Assembly (NCBI GenBank): GCA_036971475.1 | Contig: JBAIZL010000006.1 | Coordinates: 66,470,398 to 66,534,397, forward strand | DNA from: Prosapia bicincta | Taxonomy: Eukaryota; Arthropoda; Insecta; Hemiptera; Cercopidae | Direction: 5' to 3' | DNA length: 64,000 nt | Part shown: positions 42,340-54,692 of the stretch, piece by piece | Position numbering within the stretch: the first letter of the stretch is position 1 | Layout: every line of letters begins with the position of its first letter | Notes under the pieces: generated by a model | Seen by the model: only the letters and a program-made list of their open reading frames with translations | What the model was told of the DNA's origin: nothing | The model's database searches: none | Made by a program: the position numbers and the translations under genes

Positions 42340-42990
42340 GAGCCACAATTAATGCGCGAGTCAAAGAAATATGATTTGTTAAGAATTTGGCAACGTTTCG
42401 ACGACTAAATTGTCGCCCTCATTCTGGCCTACAAGTATAATAGACAGAATTAACATCTATGTCATAAAAAATTCAAAAACATACAAAATTCAATAAAATC
42501 AAAAACATTACAATTAGTTATTAATAGTAATAAATTAACAAAACATCAACACAAATAAATTAAATAATTAAAAAACACACTGTAAAACGTGATAGTTCAT
42601 GATAATAAAAGCTATGAGCATTTAATTAACACGTTTCAAAAAAATTCCCCAACACATAACAGTAATACAACCTGTAAAAATAAATCATTACTAGACATCC
42701 GGTGCATCAGCAACTAGAACCCTCAAAAACTCTTAAGCCTTATGAATAAGGGATTATAAAGGACTATTTGTTTATTAGTTTTATTAACTTACTGCAAGGT
42801 TTTATATTTTATGTTAAATTTAACATAAACATTTTTTTGTTTTAATTTTGTTGTGAGTTTTTATGACGTTGACGTTAAGTCTGTCTCTTATACTTGTAGG
42901 CCTGAAGGAAGACGACCATTTAGTCGTCGAAACGTTACAATATTCCTAATAGATCAGATTTCTTTGACTGACTCAACAACCGTGTTTTGT
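42340..42990. mobile_element. Foldback element 2: inverted arms around an AT-rich core
   Basis: Arms at about 42,340-42,470 and 42,855-42,990 are imperfect inverted repeats. Shared text, in left-arm orientation, includes GAGTC-AAAGAAAT, AACGTTTCGACGACTAAAT, GGCCTACAAGTATAA-AGACAG and ATGTCATAAAAA. The roughly 385-bp centre is AT-rich with no open frame of note. Pointing out of the core, each arm contains a stem-loop ending GTCGTC-GAAACGTT. This could be two copies of a retroelement end in opposite orientation or a Foldback-type element. Confidence 0.7.
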
Positions 42991-42999
42991 TTAACGACA

Positions 43000-43787
43000 T
43001 TTTGTTAGTGTACACCTCATAAAAATTCTAAATAGTTTATTTTATGTAAACAGGGGGGATAATGGGAAGTGGAGGAAAGTTTATGTCGTAAAACCAAATA
43101 AATTTTTTTTTACCCCAAGAAACGGTTCTACCCTTTCGATTGACAAGAGGGGTGAGTCTGTATATATGGGCAACATTTAGGGTAATGTTGTTATTGATTC
43201 AGAAACATTGAGTGAAATCTGTTGACACAGGAGGGGAGAAGTGAGGTTGTATTGAAATGGAGTTAGCAAAATGGGCAGACAGCAACCACAAACACAGCAC
43301 TGTAACCCAGTTACATGTTTAGGCACGTCTGGCTTCTCTTATCTGAGACAGAATTAAACATGACATTTCTGTTACATTTCAGATACGTAGATCTCTAAGT
43401 TTCTTGTATATGTAAATCAGATAGCATTTTGTTGGTATCCACATTTTCTTATATTGTTGTCACATTGTAAACTACTAAAGTCACGTATGGCCTGAATCCT
43501 ATGACTTAAATTAGATTGGTCTAACATTTAGCTTTTACGCTTAGACTATGCCAAAGTAAGCTACAATATAGAGGAAAAATGAAGCAAGTAGTATGACGTA
43601 AGAATTATAGAAATATATTGTTTTCATAGAGTTGAAATACTTATCCTTGTATAAAATACAAATTTGGATATAAATATATATTTTTTTGTATAATTTATAA
43701 ATACCTGTATAAATAAAAAACATTATTTGTAAAATTATTCTATTTTTCTTTCAGTTACTAGTAGCAATAATGTTACAAGGAAATGTA

Positions 43788-43790
<3 letters not shown>
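43000..43790. other. No gene recognised
   Basis: AT-rich with nothing supportable. Confidence 0.4.
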
Positions 43791-43846
<56 letters not shown>

Positions 43847-43852
43847 TAGATG

Positions 43853-43914
<62 letters not shown>

Positions 43915-43918
43915 GAGA
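43791..43918. repeat. Compound (AT)n(GATA)n microsatellite
   Basis: (AT)n from 43,791 to about 43,843, then GATA/TAGA units with one GGATA variant to 43,918, then a short GT tail. Confidence 0.97.
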
Positions 43919-43924
43919 GTGTGT

Positions 43925-45065
43925 GGGAGTTAACCCTAATAACCTGCTACGATATCATATCTTAACCCATTTACTCACTATGCACGCCTCAGAAACCGCA
44001 TAACGAGAAACCAAAATGTGTTTCTAAAACTTTATAACATTTCTAACAAAGATATCCCGATCCTCGCCGGTAAATTTCCTTTGTGCGCTTAACAGAAACA
44101 ATCGGTGGCCCTTTCCCTGCTAATCAGCAAATTTAGCCTTGTACAAATGTCCTGTGTAATTCCTATCCCGCTGAGGTGATTTCACATCTATCCAGAGTTT
44201 GCGCTGATTGTAGCCATTGTTAAGGGTTCAGGATCTTTCTCCACGCGTCCTTTATTACGTCACAAAATGAAGATTTCTTTCCTTTTGTTTAGTGAGAGTA
44301 CTGAGGAGTTTTTCGAAAACGAATGAACACTCTCTTAGTAAGAGGTATTTCCCGGCAGAAAATATTTCCAAATATACTTACATGTAAATACTAAACTTAC
44401 TTACTACTGAAAATAAAATTGTGATCTCGTCAGTGTGAAATTCCCTCTGGTGATCATTTTCGACACCTTTAATACAATGGAAATGCAGAGTTATCTATTA
44501 CAATATATTTACTTGTAGTTTTTATGCTCAAATTACGGCTACATTATTAGCTGACGTATCGTATGTACCATAGGAAGTATTGATCTTTAAAATTTTATTT
44601 ATTATTTTACTTTATAAGTTCAAGTAAAGAAATCTTGTCTACTTTTTTTAACGTGGAGAGGTATTCCAGAGGTAAGTACTCTTATTACATCTGGAGTACT
44701 GCCAGAGACCACTTAGTGAACAAGGATATTGGCTTTGAGTTTGAAAACCTTTATGGTTTAATTTGCCTTTACAATAATCGATTAGAGTATTGATCTGCCA
44801 AATTCTGTGTAGAACATACGTAGGAGAAACAATATCATCGTGGTATAGCCTCTGTCCATATTTTGGTACCGTTGATTTGGGGATCGCGCATTTCTGACGA
44901 TAATGAAATAGTCGCCGAAACTAATCTTATAAAAAATTCGAAAGAAGTGAACATTACAATGGAACTTCTAAGTATTTACATTTGTGAACCCAGTTAGAAA
45001 AACTAAAAATGTTTTTCATTTCAGTTTATTGGCTTCATAACCCAAATAATAAAGAGTTCTATAAA
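43925..45065. other. No gene recognised; one hammerhead-like string
   Basis: Moderately AT-rich. At about 44,897-44,924 the plus strand has CTGACGA followed 15 bases later by CGAAAC, without a convincing stem between. Otherwise nothing stands out. Confidence 0.4.
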
Positions 45066-45069
45066 TTGT

Positions 45070-46165
45070 GTTAAATATGTGAATGTCCAGATCTGACCAT
45101 ACGTATAGGAGTTTTTCAATGAAGTGTTTGTCATTTGTGGAATTTAGTGTGACGTTTCAGGCTTCATTCTTCTGGGTTTGGACTTCAATAAAAGGAATGA
45201 CCCTTCCAAAGCAGGACATGTTTATATCATATGCGGAACATCATGGTAGAACCATACACTTACTATAAACTTATTACTAATTCCAGATTTAGAATCTTGT
45301 TTTTTCATTCACTATCGATAAGCATTTATCTATCATTCTAATTGAGGTAACAATATATCTAGAAAAGGCCTTTAAACTTTATGTACATACGGTAAAATAT
45401 TGAACTACGACACATGAGATTTAACCTCGATTATGTCACTTTAGGTACAGTTTATATAAGCTTTTCCATGACACTTGAAACATGAAAATTGTCATTCTAT
45501 ATACTTGTAAGGCACACTTTGCTCCAATGTCCCTTAGCTGAGACCCTTTCGGTTTTTCCTGGACAGCTGGAATAATTTCATCAAGGAAGTTGGGATTCAA
45601 AGTAGGTCTTGTTATTATCGAAGGTTTGGTTCTTCGGTCATTATTTTCATAGTCCCGTGTCTCTTAAACCCTCGTGATAAGCCTTTCAACTTTTTTTTAA
45701 ACAATGTAATGCTGTTAAATTTCATATAAGTCATATATAATTTCATCAGCAATGCCGTAAAAATCATAGTGACCACATTGTGTTTTTCGACTGTAGCTCA
45801 TTTCAAAGAGCATCATTTGAGCCTTCGTCAGTTGAAATTGTAAAGCCGACCTAAGCGACCATAGGTTTACCTATATTGCCTTATTAGTTACAGAAGAGAC
45901 AGGTGTTAATTAATCTAGACACAGTTTACAAACTCTAATAAAGTGCTATTGTCATTAGTACTGCACATGCATAAAGTGATATACATTGTACCACAGAGCC
46001 AACTATATAAATGCTGACTGAATACTTGAAAATATCACTGTATCTACACATCCGGGTAGAGGATTTACTGGACCCCATTCTTAGATCTTATATACTGCCC
46101 AGAGAGACTTCAAATTAGTCCACATGGACTACAGAATATATCTCATTAATCTCGATATTATTCAA
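45070..46165. repeat. Duplication X, copy 2
   Basis: Partner of 37,590-38,665. About 45,781-46,073 is the near-identical island, including the TATA-like box at 46,004-46,011. The downstream sequence diverges abruptly at about 46,165, and the candidate exon found after copy 1 has no counterpart here. Confidence 0.85.
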
Positions 46166-46169
46166 GAAA

Positions 46170-47400
46170 ATCTTTTCTAACAAATACATATTAAAATATT
46201 TTCAAAAAAATTCCATAAAAACTTACAATTTTTGTAGATGTCTTGGCAAAATATAAACATGGAAGAGTGCTGGGATCATTACTGAAGCTTGTTCTTCACA
46301 AATACGTAGTTTTAAATGACCACATAATGAGCAAAACATCGGTTTTAAAACTAAAATTAAAAAAAAAATAGTTAATGGAAGAAATACATAATAATTTTAA
46401 GAATTAAACACTATACAGTATATTTTCACAAATTATTTTTGTTAAATTTAAATATTATCTAATAAATAAATGCGGAATATTTTTTTTTGAATTTTTATTA
46501 CTATTTTATAGAGTTCTTCTTTTATATTTTCAGTAATTAGATTTTTTTCAAAAATACCAAGTTTTCTGAATAATGTCAAAATATTATTAACACAGTATAA
46601 TAAGGCTTATAATTATCGTTACATGGATAGTGTGATGAACGGTTTTTTTTGATGAAGGGTATATCCCTTACTTTAAAATATATAAATTAATAAAAGCTTC
46701 TCGATAATTTTTTAACTTAAAAGGTTGTGTAGATTTACTGTTAAAACTTATTTTTCAAATCGACTTCAAAAACATAATGACACTTTAATCAAAATTGTAG
46801 TGACATTTTCGTTTAACAGTCTCTTTTCAATATCTCTTTGTTTTTATCAAACTGGCAGTGTTTTATATATAAACGTGCAGTAAACGCTTCAGCAATAATA
46901 TCCTATAATGCCTAGAAGCAATTAGGTAAGTCATTAAATGATTGCAATATTTATTTAGTGAAATCTGAGATAATGTATAACACATTTCTTTAGAAGATAT
47001 AAATAAAGCTTTACATTGATTGGTTAAATCCATAACTTTGTGTTTAACTATAATCTGAAATGTGTAACTTCTAACTAAATTTTAAAACAACGTCATTACG
47101 CCTAGAGATATTCTTTCTGTGTAAAAGTGTTCCTCAAAGAATAAAATAGAGTATAATTGATATACAAAAATACATTTCGTACTAAACTTGATATTGTTGG
47201 TGAATCAATATTTATTGAATGAAATTTAGTAAAATGTATAGTAGATTTTTTTAATAATATACCAAACGTTAAGGAGGAATATGTAAGTGCAATTACTTAA
47301 ACTCATAGCTTTGCTTTTAACATAAAACTGAAGTGTGTAAGTTAATAAAAATACAAATTACCGTCGCATTAACTAGATATTCTGTCTGTGCACATTTCCA
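46170..47400. other. Very AT-rich stretch without recognised genes
   Basis: Nothing supportable beyond short homopolymers. Confidence 0.45.
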
Positions 47401-47401
47401 T

Positions 47402-47436
47402 TCCTCACTCTCTCTTCTGTCTGTCTGTCTCCTCTT

Positions 47437-47473
<37 letters not shown>

Positions 47474-47595
47474 GTGTCTCTCTCTCCCTCCTGCTCCCCC
47501 ACTTTCTCTCTAGCTCTCTTTTTCTCTCTGTCTCTCTTTCTTGCTCTCTCTCTGCCTCCCTCTGTCTCTCTCTCTCTCTTTCTCTTTGTTCTTCT

Positions 47596-47633
<38 letters not shown>

Positions 47634-47635
47634 AG
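47402..47635. repeat. CT-rich (pyrimidine) microsatellite, about 230 bp
   Basis: Long (CT)n with scattered TTT, TGT and CCC interruptions. The Ser-Leu-rich and, on the other strand, Arg-Glu-rich open frames are artefacts of this tract. Confidence 0.95.
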
Positions 47636-48778
47636 CTATATATTTATCTATCTGACTATCGATTAATCAATCTACTAATTTAACTCTTTCTCTCTCAGTC
47701 TATCCATCTCTCTAGAAGTAAGATATAATATCTTCCTTTAAGAGTGTGTTAATACATGTTACTATTTATATTAAGAGAGATATGGAAATACTTTTCGTTT
47801 GTCATTACTAAATTTCTTTCAGTAACGCTATGAAGGTGTGCATATTTAAACTCAGATGTAGTGTTTGTGTATATTTTACACTGTTATTCTTTACAAAAGC
47901 TGTTAGATGCAAACGTCTTTCCCGTTCTTTAATAAAATTACAAAATAATTCATAAGATTTTGTTGTCACTAAAAATATTGCAATTAGTTGGAGAAGGAAC
48001 CGACTTTTATTGCACGAAAATAAACAATATTAAGAGATACAGTCAGTGAACCAGTGAATCAGTGACAGACTTATTGAATGGTGGTGGCACAAGGCTCTAG
48101 TAATTAGAACTTGTGATATATCTTAGCAAATCGTAATGGAGTAAAGTTGGACCCGGTATTTAGTGGAGTTTGTAGACAATGTGATCAGACTAGCGGGTCC
48201 CTCGATATCGCTACACGTGCTATATACTGAGGGAAATTTGTTGCCATTATTATACTGACGGTCAAACTCTTTAGTGTAGTTTTAGTTAAAGAGTTTTGCA
48301 GCTAGTTATTTTACCTTTATTCAAACGGAACATTGCATAAGAAATGAAAATTCACCATTTACTCATTTTCACTTCTGTTAGAAATATCAGTAAACCTTTT
48401 TTTTGATAAAAATACTTTAATATTGGGTGAAACAGAAAAATGTACTCGTATACGTATAAAAAATATATATCAATGCTTTTGGCCTTGTGATCGTTGTGCC
48501 TGGCGGTGACGGTTGATAAAAACTCAGATTGATGGGAGATGTATGGGAGATGAAAGAAAGTATGTTTCAACCAAAATAAAAGAACCTACCTAATTTATAA
48601 ATGTTGTCCTTCCTGTATAGCCGTATATTGAATCTATGCCTACAATCTACTTAGGGCAAAAAATGTTTAAACTGTCAACACTATCAAAATGACGCCACTG
48701 TCACGTTTTCGCTTAAATATTAAGAAAATGCAACAAACATTTTACTTGCATTTATGTGTCTCTAATGTTCGGCCACTT

Positions 48779-48940
48779 CTTCATCATGATCCCTTAGTGA
48801 TCACTATTGTTACATTGCCCAATCAGTTATTCTCTGCTTATTTCTACAATAAACCTCCTCTTCATCATGATCCCTTAGTGATCACTATTGTTACATTGCC
48901 CAATCAGTTAGTCTCTCCATATTTCTACAATAAACATCCT
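48779..48940 (+). repeat. 81-bp tandem duplication specific to Y copy 2
   Basis: Units 48,779-48,859 and 48,860-48,940 share 'cttcatcatgatccc' and the 'tcactattgttacattgccc' stretch. Y copy 1 has a single unit (about 35,677-35,755). Because 81 is a multiple of three, a frame that is open in copy 1 (35,613-35,804, 63 codons) stays open in copy 2 (48,689-48,982, 97 codons), adding 27 residues. No similarity to a known protein is apparent and the frame may be non-coding. Confidence 0.85.
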
Positions 48941-50702
48941 GAGACTTATTTAGATTTGTGTTTTACCTTTTCATATTTCTGATCAAGTTTAAACCGTATA
49001 TTCGCGCCACTTTTGTCATGGGAATAAAAAAACGTTTACGCGCAACCGCCTTGAGCACAAACAACTATCCTTTTAAATTGTAAATTCCATGAAACATTTA
49101 TCTTTGAATTTGTTTCTAATTTACTCACCCTCCCTTAATCAATCACGTGACCTATTTACGCCCTCACTTTGCACCACTAACCTGAAACTATTACACTTGT
49201 CCCGTCCATTTACAAATTAAACCACACAACATGTGTATTTAGGTTATTGATTTCACACATAATTACCAACTCTTGTCAAAGTGGATCAGAACTTTATACG
49301 AAGATAAAGGCATAATATGTTATCCTATAACAATAACACTATTATTGTAGTTACTATTATTGGTAATGATATTATTCACGTGATAGAACAAGAAATATAA
49401 CAAAAACTGTTTCAAGCCAATTCCTACTTAGCTGAACAAAGATAAAGATTATTTTAGCTACTTTTTATAATTCAATTAAAATTTATATATATAAAGTAAC
49501 ACAAAACATGCTTTAAAGCAATTGTTATACCCCATAAATTATAAAAAAAGATAAACTGTTTTATAAAACCTCATGTTTTACTTATTTGTAGCCAAATAGG
49601 AAGAAACAACTACCATGCATTTTTTCCCCTTTTGTGAAACGTTTTTCGCCCGTAGAAAACTAAAACCAAATCAATAAAATATTTATTTTATGAGTTGATG
49701 TTAGAAAAAACTGTATTAACGTCAAGTGTCGTCCATTTAAAATTTTATAAAAATGTATTTGAAAATGGGTTAATGAATAAAATCTATTTTATTAACAATT
49801 GATAATTCCAACAAGATATATGTATGGTGGTTTAGTGTGAAATTATATAAGGAATTGAATAATTTTAAATTGGGACTAAATAATTTTGTAAGAGCTAAAT
49901 ATCTAATAAATGAATGATTCTTCGTGTTCGAGAAAGATTATTATATACAGATTATATAATAATCGTACAAAGCGTTGGCTATTACAGCTCTGAGCACCCA
50001 GACCAGTGTGCATTGCTCATGAGTAGAGCTTAAATATGAAGGCACCAATAAGTAGCTCATTCTACAGTATACCTCTAACAACTGCCCTCAACTACGAAGC
50101 AGAATAGTTCCAAATAGAAACAATTCCCTCCCAATAGAAACACTAAAACAATGCAGCCAACATTAGCGCACTTAAATATGCAATATTCAACAAACAATTA
50201 ATTGTTACTATAAACATGCACTGCACGTATTGCTGGCATATTGTTTGTCTAGACGTTGCTAAAGACTTTACTTGGGTGTGTTTCGTTGCAGGTAATTTAA
50301 TGTTTCGTATTTTTTTTTATTTAGGTGGGGAGAAGTGAAAAAAGGTTATCCGAAAAATAAAATCCTAGTTTAGTACAGTCTTTTCCCATACAACGAAAAT
50401 AATTATACCACACACGGCATTATAATTAAACAGGGATTAAAGTAACGAGACACTCACCACCTAACCTAATATAGCCTTCTCTGACACGCCCCGCCCTGTG
50501 AATAGAAATAAACAATGTATCGTCCTATATAAATCGCGTATACTAATAAGTCAGAAACAGTTTTTGATATATTAACATGTTAAATAATGGCCACAATTTA
50601 TCATTTTGTATAAAGATGTTTTGTTTTAGCTAACGATAAATCGGCGGATATTAAAAGAAACTTTTGTTTCTGAAAAAAATCATTAAACGGCGTTTGGTTA
50701 GA

Positions 50703-51410
50703 GAGAGATTCGTTGCTGAATGATGAGCAGCAAGCGCCTCTGCGGCCAGCAGTGTCCTCACCATCAAAATTACTCGTTTGCCCCAACATCCTGGCAAATT
50801 TCAACAGCATGGAGAAAGCTGCAGCTCCAGCTCTAGCTCCAGTGGGAAACAGGTTTGGATACATCCCACTGCAATAGCCGACCACTCTTCAACAGACTTT
50901 TATAATATATTCCATTGCCGAGAAGCAACCTCACATGTTCTGGAAAATGAATGGTCAATTAGCTTTCAGTGGATCCCAAGTCACGTCGGCATCACAGGTA
51001 ACGAAAGAGCAGACGACCTTGCAAAAAATGGAACGCAGCTGCAACAACCTTACGCCTTACCTCTGCCAAACACATTATCGATGCACCCCTGAAAAACTCC
51101 ATGAACAAGGAAGCCAGCAGAAAGAAACAGTGGGCATAACTTAGCGGTCATCTGGTGCCCCCAAGCAATAGGGCAACTGCCGTGGCTGACTTTCGACTCC
51201 TGACAGGACACGACTATCTCCAAGTCCACCTCTACCGTTTTGGCCTAGCAGAATCCGATACGTGTCCGGTCTTTCTCGATGATGTCCACATTTCAACCTG
51301 TCCTGAACTGGACGACCAGCTGTCCAGAATCGGTCGTTACTGGGAGGCTCAATGCCAAAATGACTCAGCAGCTAAGTGCGGACATTGGCTAAAGTAAAGT
51401 AAAGTAAGGT
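50703..51410 (+). pseudogene. 5'-truncated non-LTR retrotransposon: RNase H 3' end
   Basis: This fragment encodes the end of the RNase H domain and the C-terminal region typical of non-LTR elements abundant in arthropods. The frame at about 50,920-51,092 carries FQWIPSHVGITGNERADDLA, with the conserved SHxGxxGNExAD signature including the last catalytic Asp. After a frameshift, 51,155-51,397 gives NRATAVADFRLLTGHDYL, then CPVF and CPELDD, echoing the zinc-knuckle-like tail of such elements with cysteines partly lost. The element ends in TAAAG repeats (about 51,391-51,408) rather than poly(A). Its 50%-like G+C stands out from the host DNA. The aligned empty site in Y copy 1 (37,490-37,530) and the repeats AGAGAGAGAT/AGAGATAGAT at the two junctions support insertion after the Y duplication. 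The reverse transcriptase is missing, so it cannot mobilise itself. Confidence 0.88.
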
Positions 51411-51691
51411 CAGAGATAGATGAGATAGATACTAGTAAAAAACTAGTACCAATAAAAGCCCTGAATTTTTTTTGAAGCTTCGAACGAGAACTATCAGATA
51501 TGTAAATGTATATATTGAAAACAATTTTGGATAGACAGCGAGTCTACCTAAGTCAAATTGTTAAATACTATTGTTAATGTAAACAAGTGGCTCGATCAGT
51601 ATTTTTAGTGCATAAATAATAATTAATTTGGATGTGAATAAAGGTTTTTTTTTTAATTAACTAAAACCGTTACAATTAACCGTGGTGTTAC

Positions 51692-51775
51692 ATTACATCG
51701 TTACAACATTACATCGTTACAACATTACAGCGTTACAACATTACATCGTTACAACATTACAGCGTTCATTACAGT
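51692..51775. repeat. 16-bp minisatellite (CGTTACAACATTACAT)
   Basis: About five units of 'cgttacaacattaca(t/g)' in a row, alternating 'atcg' and 'agcg' joints. Confidence 0.9.
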
Positions 51776-52336
51776 GTGAAAGACGTTTATTTGATTTACG
51801 AAGGTTTAAAATTACTTAAATATATGTTTTTACACTGCCTTGGAAAAAGTACCTTAGAATTAATTACGCGTAGCTAAAGATACCCTCACCAAGTCTAAAT
51901 ATAGTAAAATCAGTAGATTGTTTTACCCGGATTGTAGGTAGCTATGCGTTCCGCCACTAGCTGCGCATGTAGCCTGATTCATTTATTTGATGGGCGATTA
52001 ACATCACCTGAATTAATTTAGATAGTTGTGTAAATGCTACTGTTGTTAATATTTTTAAACAGATATTACTGTGTAAATCTAATGAAATATCAACATTTCC
52101 TTGTAATTATTAATTATAAAATAATAATTTATGTAAAGTAGCGGAAGCCACTATTATGTTTTTCAGAAATAATAAAAAATTATGTCAGAAAAAAAATTGG
52201 AAAAATAAAAAACTGAACACACTCAACGGTCGCAAAATTTCGATGTTCTAGTGAACAAATTGCCCATCAGACGAAAGACATAACTAACAGTGAAAATTGT
52301 AATATTTACATAAATGTTCCATCATGATTTATATAT

Positions 52337-52526
52337 AATTAAAGAATGTAGGTTTTAAATGTGGAAAATATTGTGTTTTTTTAAAATAATATTTCCAGAA
52401 TTAAAGAATGTAGGTTTTAAATGTGGAAAATATTGTTCCTAATGGTTTGGTTATAAAGGTATACTCGTCTTCATTGTTTACATTATGTTGATAATATTAT
52501 GGTTTTTTAAAATAATATTTCCAGAG
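52337..52526. repeat. 62-bp imperfect tandem repeat
   Basis: 'aattaaagaatgtaggtttt' and the following 'aaatgtggaaaatattgt' occur at 52,337 and again at 52,399. The intervening 'ttaaaataatatttccaga' also recurs at 52,507. Confidence 0.85.
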
Positions 52527-52529
52527 TGA

Positions 52530-54639
52530 TGAAAAGTATAGTTCATATCTCGTACCTAAAGTCTTTTCCGGACCTTGATCCAATTTTCGTAAGACACGAT
52601 CGTACCAAACAAATGCCCAACATCATTATTAATTATAAAATATACTATTTTCATCGGTATTTTACCTCAGAAGGAGAAAATATTGATTTATTATAGTTTG
52701 AATAAAAAACGTAATGATTTGATACGTATAAATGTCTTGAAATGTAAATGTCATATAAATGTAACTAATTCTAACATTAGGCCTAACAAGTGGATAAGGA
52801 AAAGGGTGAAATTATTTAAAGTATTTATACATAAACTACATGGGCCAACCTAACTAATAAAAGAATAAAACATATTTCCCTATCCGGTAACTTACAATAA
52901 TGTAGCTCACCGTTCTAGTTTATTTGATCTATTGCAATAAAACGGAATTATTAGGAAATCGTAATATAAAGTCCAGCATTCTACCGCTACACAAATGTGA
53001 AACATTCTCCCACCACGTGTCGGACTAGATGCCAGAATCTACCGCTCCACTTCGTTTCACTTTGCTGGATACTGTTTGGAACAACGGCGAAGTTATCCGT
53101 TGTCACTTACCTTCGCTGGTTTGTTCGCTCAAGTTTTGTTAATTTTTGCTATAGATTTCAAAATTATGATAAATGTAAGTATTATAGCGATTGATATTAA
53201 TTATTTGTTTAATTTGGTTGTTTATTCATTTTACTGTGGTTTATTATGAAGTGTTTATTTTTTTATTGTATAAGTAAATTGAAAATTATTTTTATTATAC
53301 ATAGACCTATATATTTAAAAGTAACCCAAAATTACCAAGAATAAAAAGATAATAACATACAAAGTAAATTAATCTTAGTGTACATACAGTTTAAAATCAC
53401 TGAGCTACATACATAAGGCTACCTCTGAGCTAAACATAGATGTCGGGGGCTTTAAATCTTTTAAAACTTTATTTATTTAACCTGATTTCCATCACACTAT
53501 TTCCAGGCTTTAGACTGCCAAAAACATAAAAATTTGGTAGGCTATAATTTTGGCGTTTTTAAAATCAGCTTGTGGCATCGGTAAACTTTTTGTGTTTTAC
53601 ATTTTAAGTTTTAAAATTAATTTTTAATTTTAGAAACTTTTTAAACTCTAATCTATACTACAACTTGACTGATTTATTTGACCTTACCATTTGATTTCTG
53701 TGATATAATCTAATCCATTTTTGGATGTAATAAAAATATCTTAACCTAGACATTAGTTTTCAATTTATAGGTATTTTTGTATAGTTTTTTTTAAAATTCT
53801 TTCGTCCGACTTTTACTTTGTTTTCCTTCTAAGTGTAACTCCAGTCTCGTGTAGATAGGTGTCGTAGTTTCAGCCTCTTCTGATAATTATATTTCGTTTA
53901 AATCGAACTAATCACAACGAAAGGGGAAGACAAAATGTCCACTGGGCAAATTGGAAACCCTTTTTTCAAACCCATTTTGACTGGCAAATCAAAAACCTTG
54001 AAAGGTCGCTAGCCAATAGTTTAGCTGTAGACGACCTGGGAAGAACTATAGTCTGATTTGTACACCTTTTCCTTGTCTAATATACGACCGACATACCCTC
54101 ATCAACTGTTTTTGTTCCCTCATGTACACATTTTAAGGTATTTTCGTGCCAACCTTAAGAAAGCTATAGAGTCTGTCCGCCTGTCCTTGAAAGGGCCGCC
54201 GTTTTCTCTTATTGCTACCACACGACAGGTCTATGCATAAATATATAAGGTAATCCTAATGCAGGAATTGTTAAATTTTAAAGGGCCATTTTGAAATAAC
54301 CTTACCATATTGCCTACCTGTTTTATGTCATAATCAAATGTATTTTTTTATATATAATGCAGGATATGAGAGATGTAACGTTTATTGTTTATCATACTTT
54401 TGAAAGATATTGTATAGTGCAAAACATTGTTGTTATTTCGTAGAACTGATTCGGAAAGTATAATCTGTTTCCTAACCGCTTGGATATTTATAAGTAAACT
54501 TAGTAAATATAAATTGATAAGTAATTTTAAATTATAAAATTAATTTTGCAATATAGAAGAATGTTATTCAAATGTTTTTATACTAGTGTAATTATTTTAT
54601 TACAAATGTTTTTTTACAAGCAGTGGATCTAAGATCTAG

Positions 54640-54692
<53 letters not shown>

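Larger units (their letters stand above)
47950..51480. repeat. Duplication Y, copy 2 (interrupted by a retroelement)
   Basis: Partner of 34,715-37,585. It differs by an internal 81-bp tandem duplication at 48,779-48,940 and by the roughly 0.7-kb RNase H element between 50,703 and 51,410. Confidence 0.9.

Noticed and set aside
44897..44924. CTGACGA ... CGAAAC considered as a complete hammerhead ribozyme
   Set aside because: No plausible stem II between the boxes and no closing stems I and III were visible.
47317..47635. Ser/Leu-rich (+) and Arg/Glu-rich (-) open frames of 100 and 61 codons
   Set aside because: Produced by the CT/GA microsatellite; no domain and no initiation context.
51692..51775. 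Short regularly spaced repeats considered as a CRISPR array
   Set aside because: Units are contiguous 16-bp tandem repeats without unique spacers, in a eukaryotic setting.
53000..53194. GC-richer segment with a donor-like AAG|GTAAGTG on the minus strand and a 65-codon plus-strand frame
   Set aside because: No acceptor, promoter or protein similarity could be paired with it; a single donor-like string is weak evidence.
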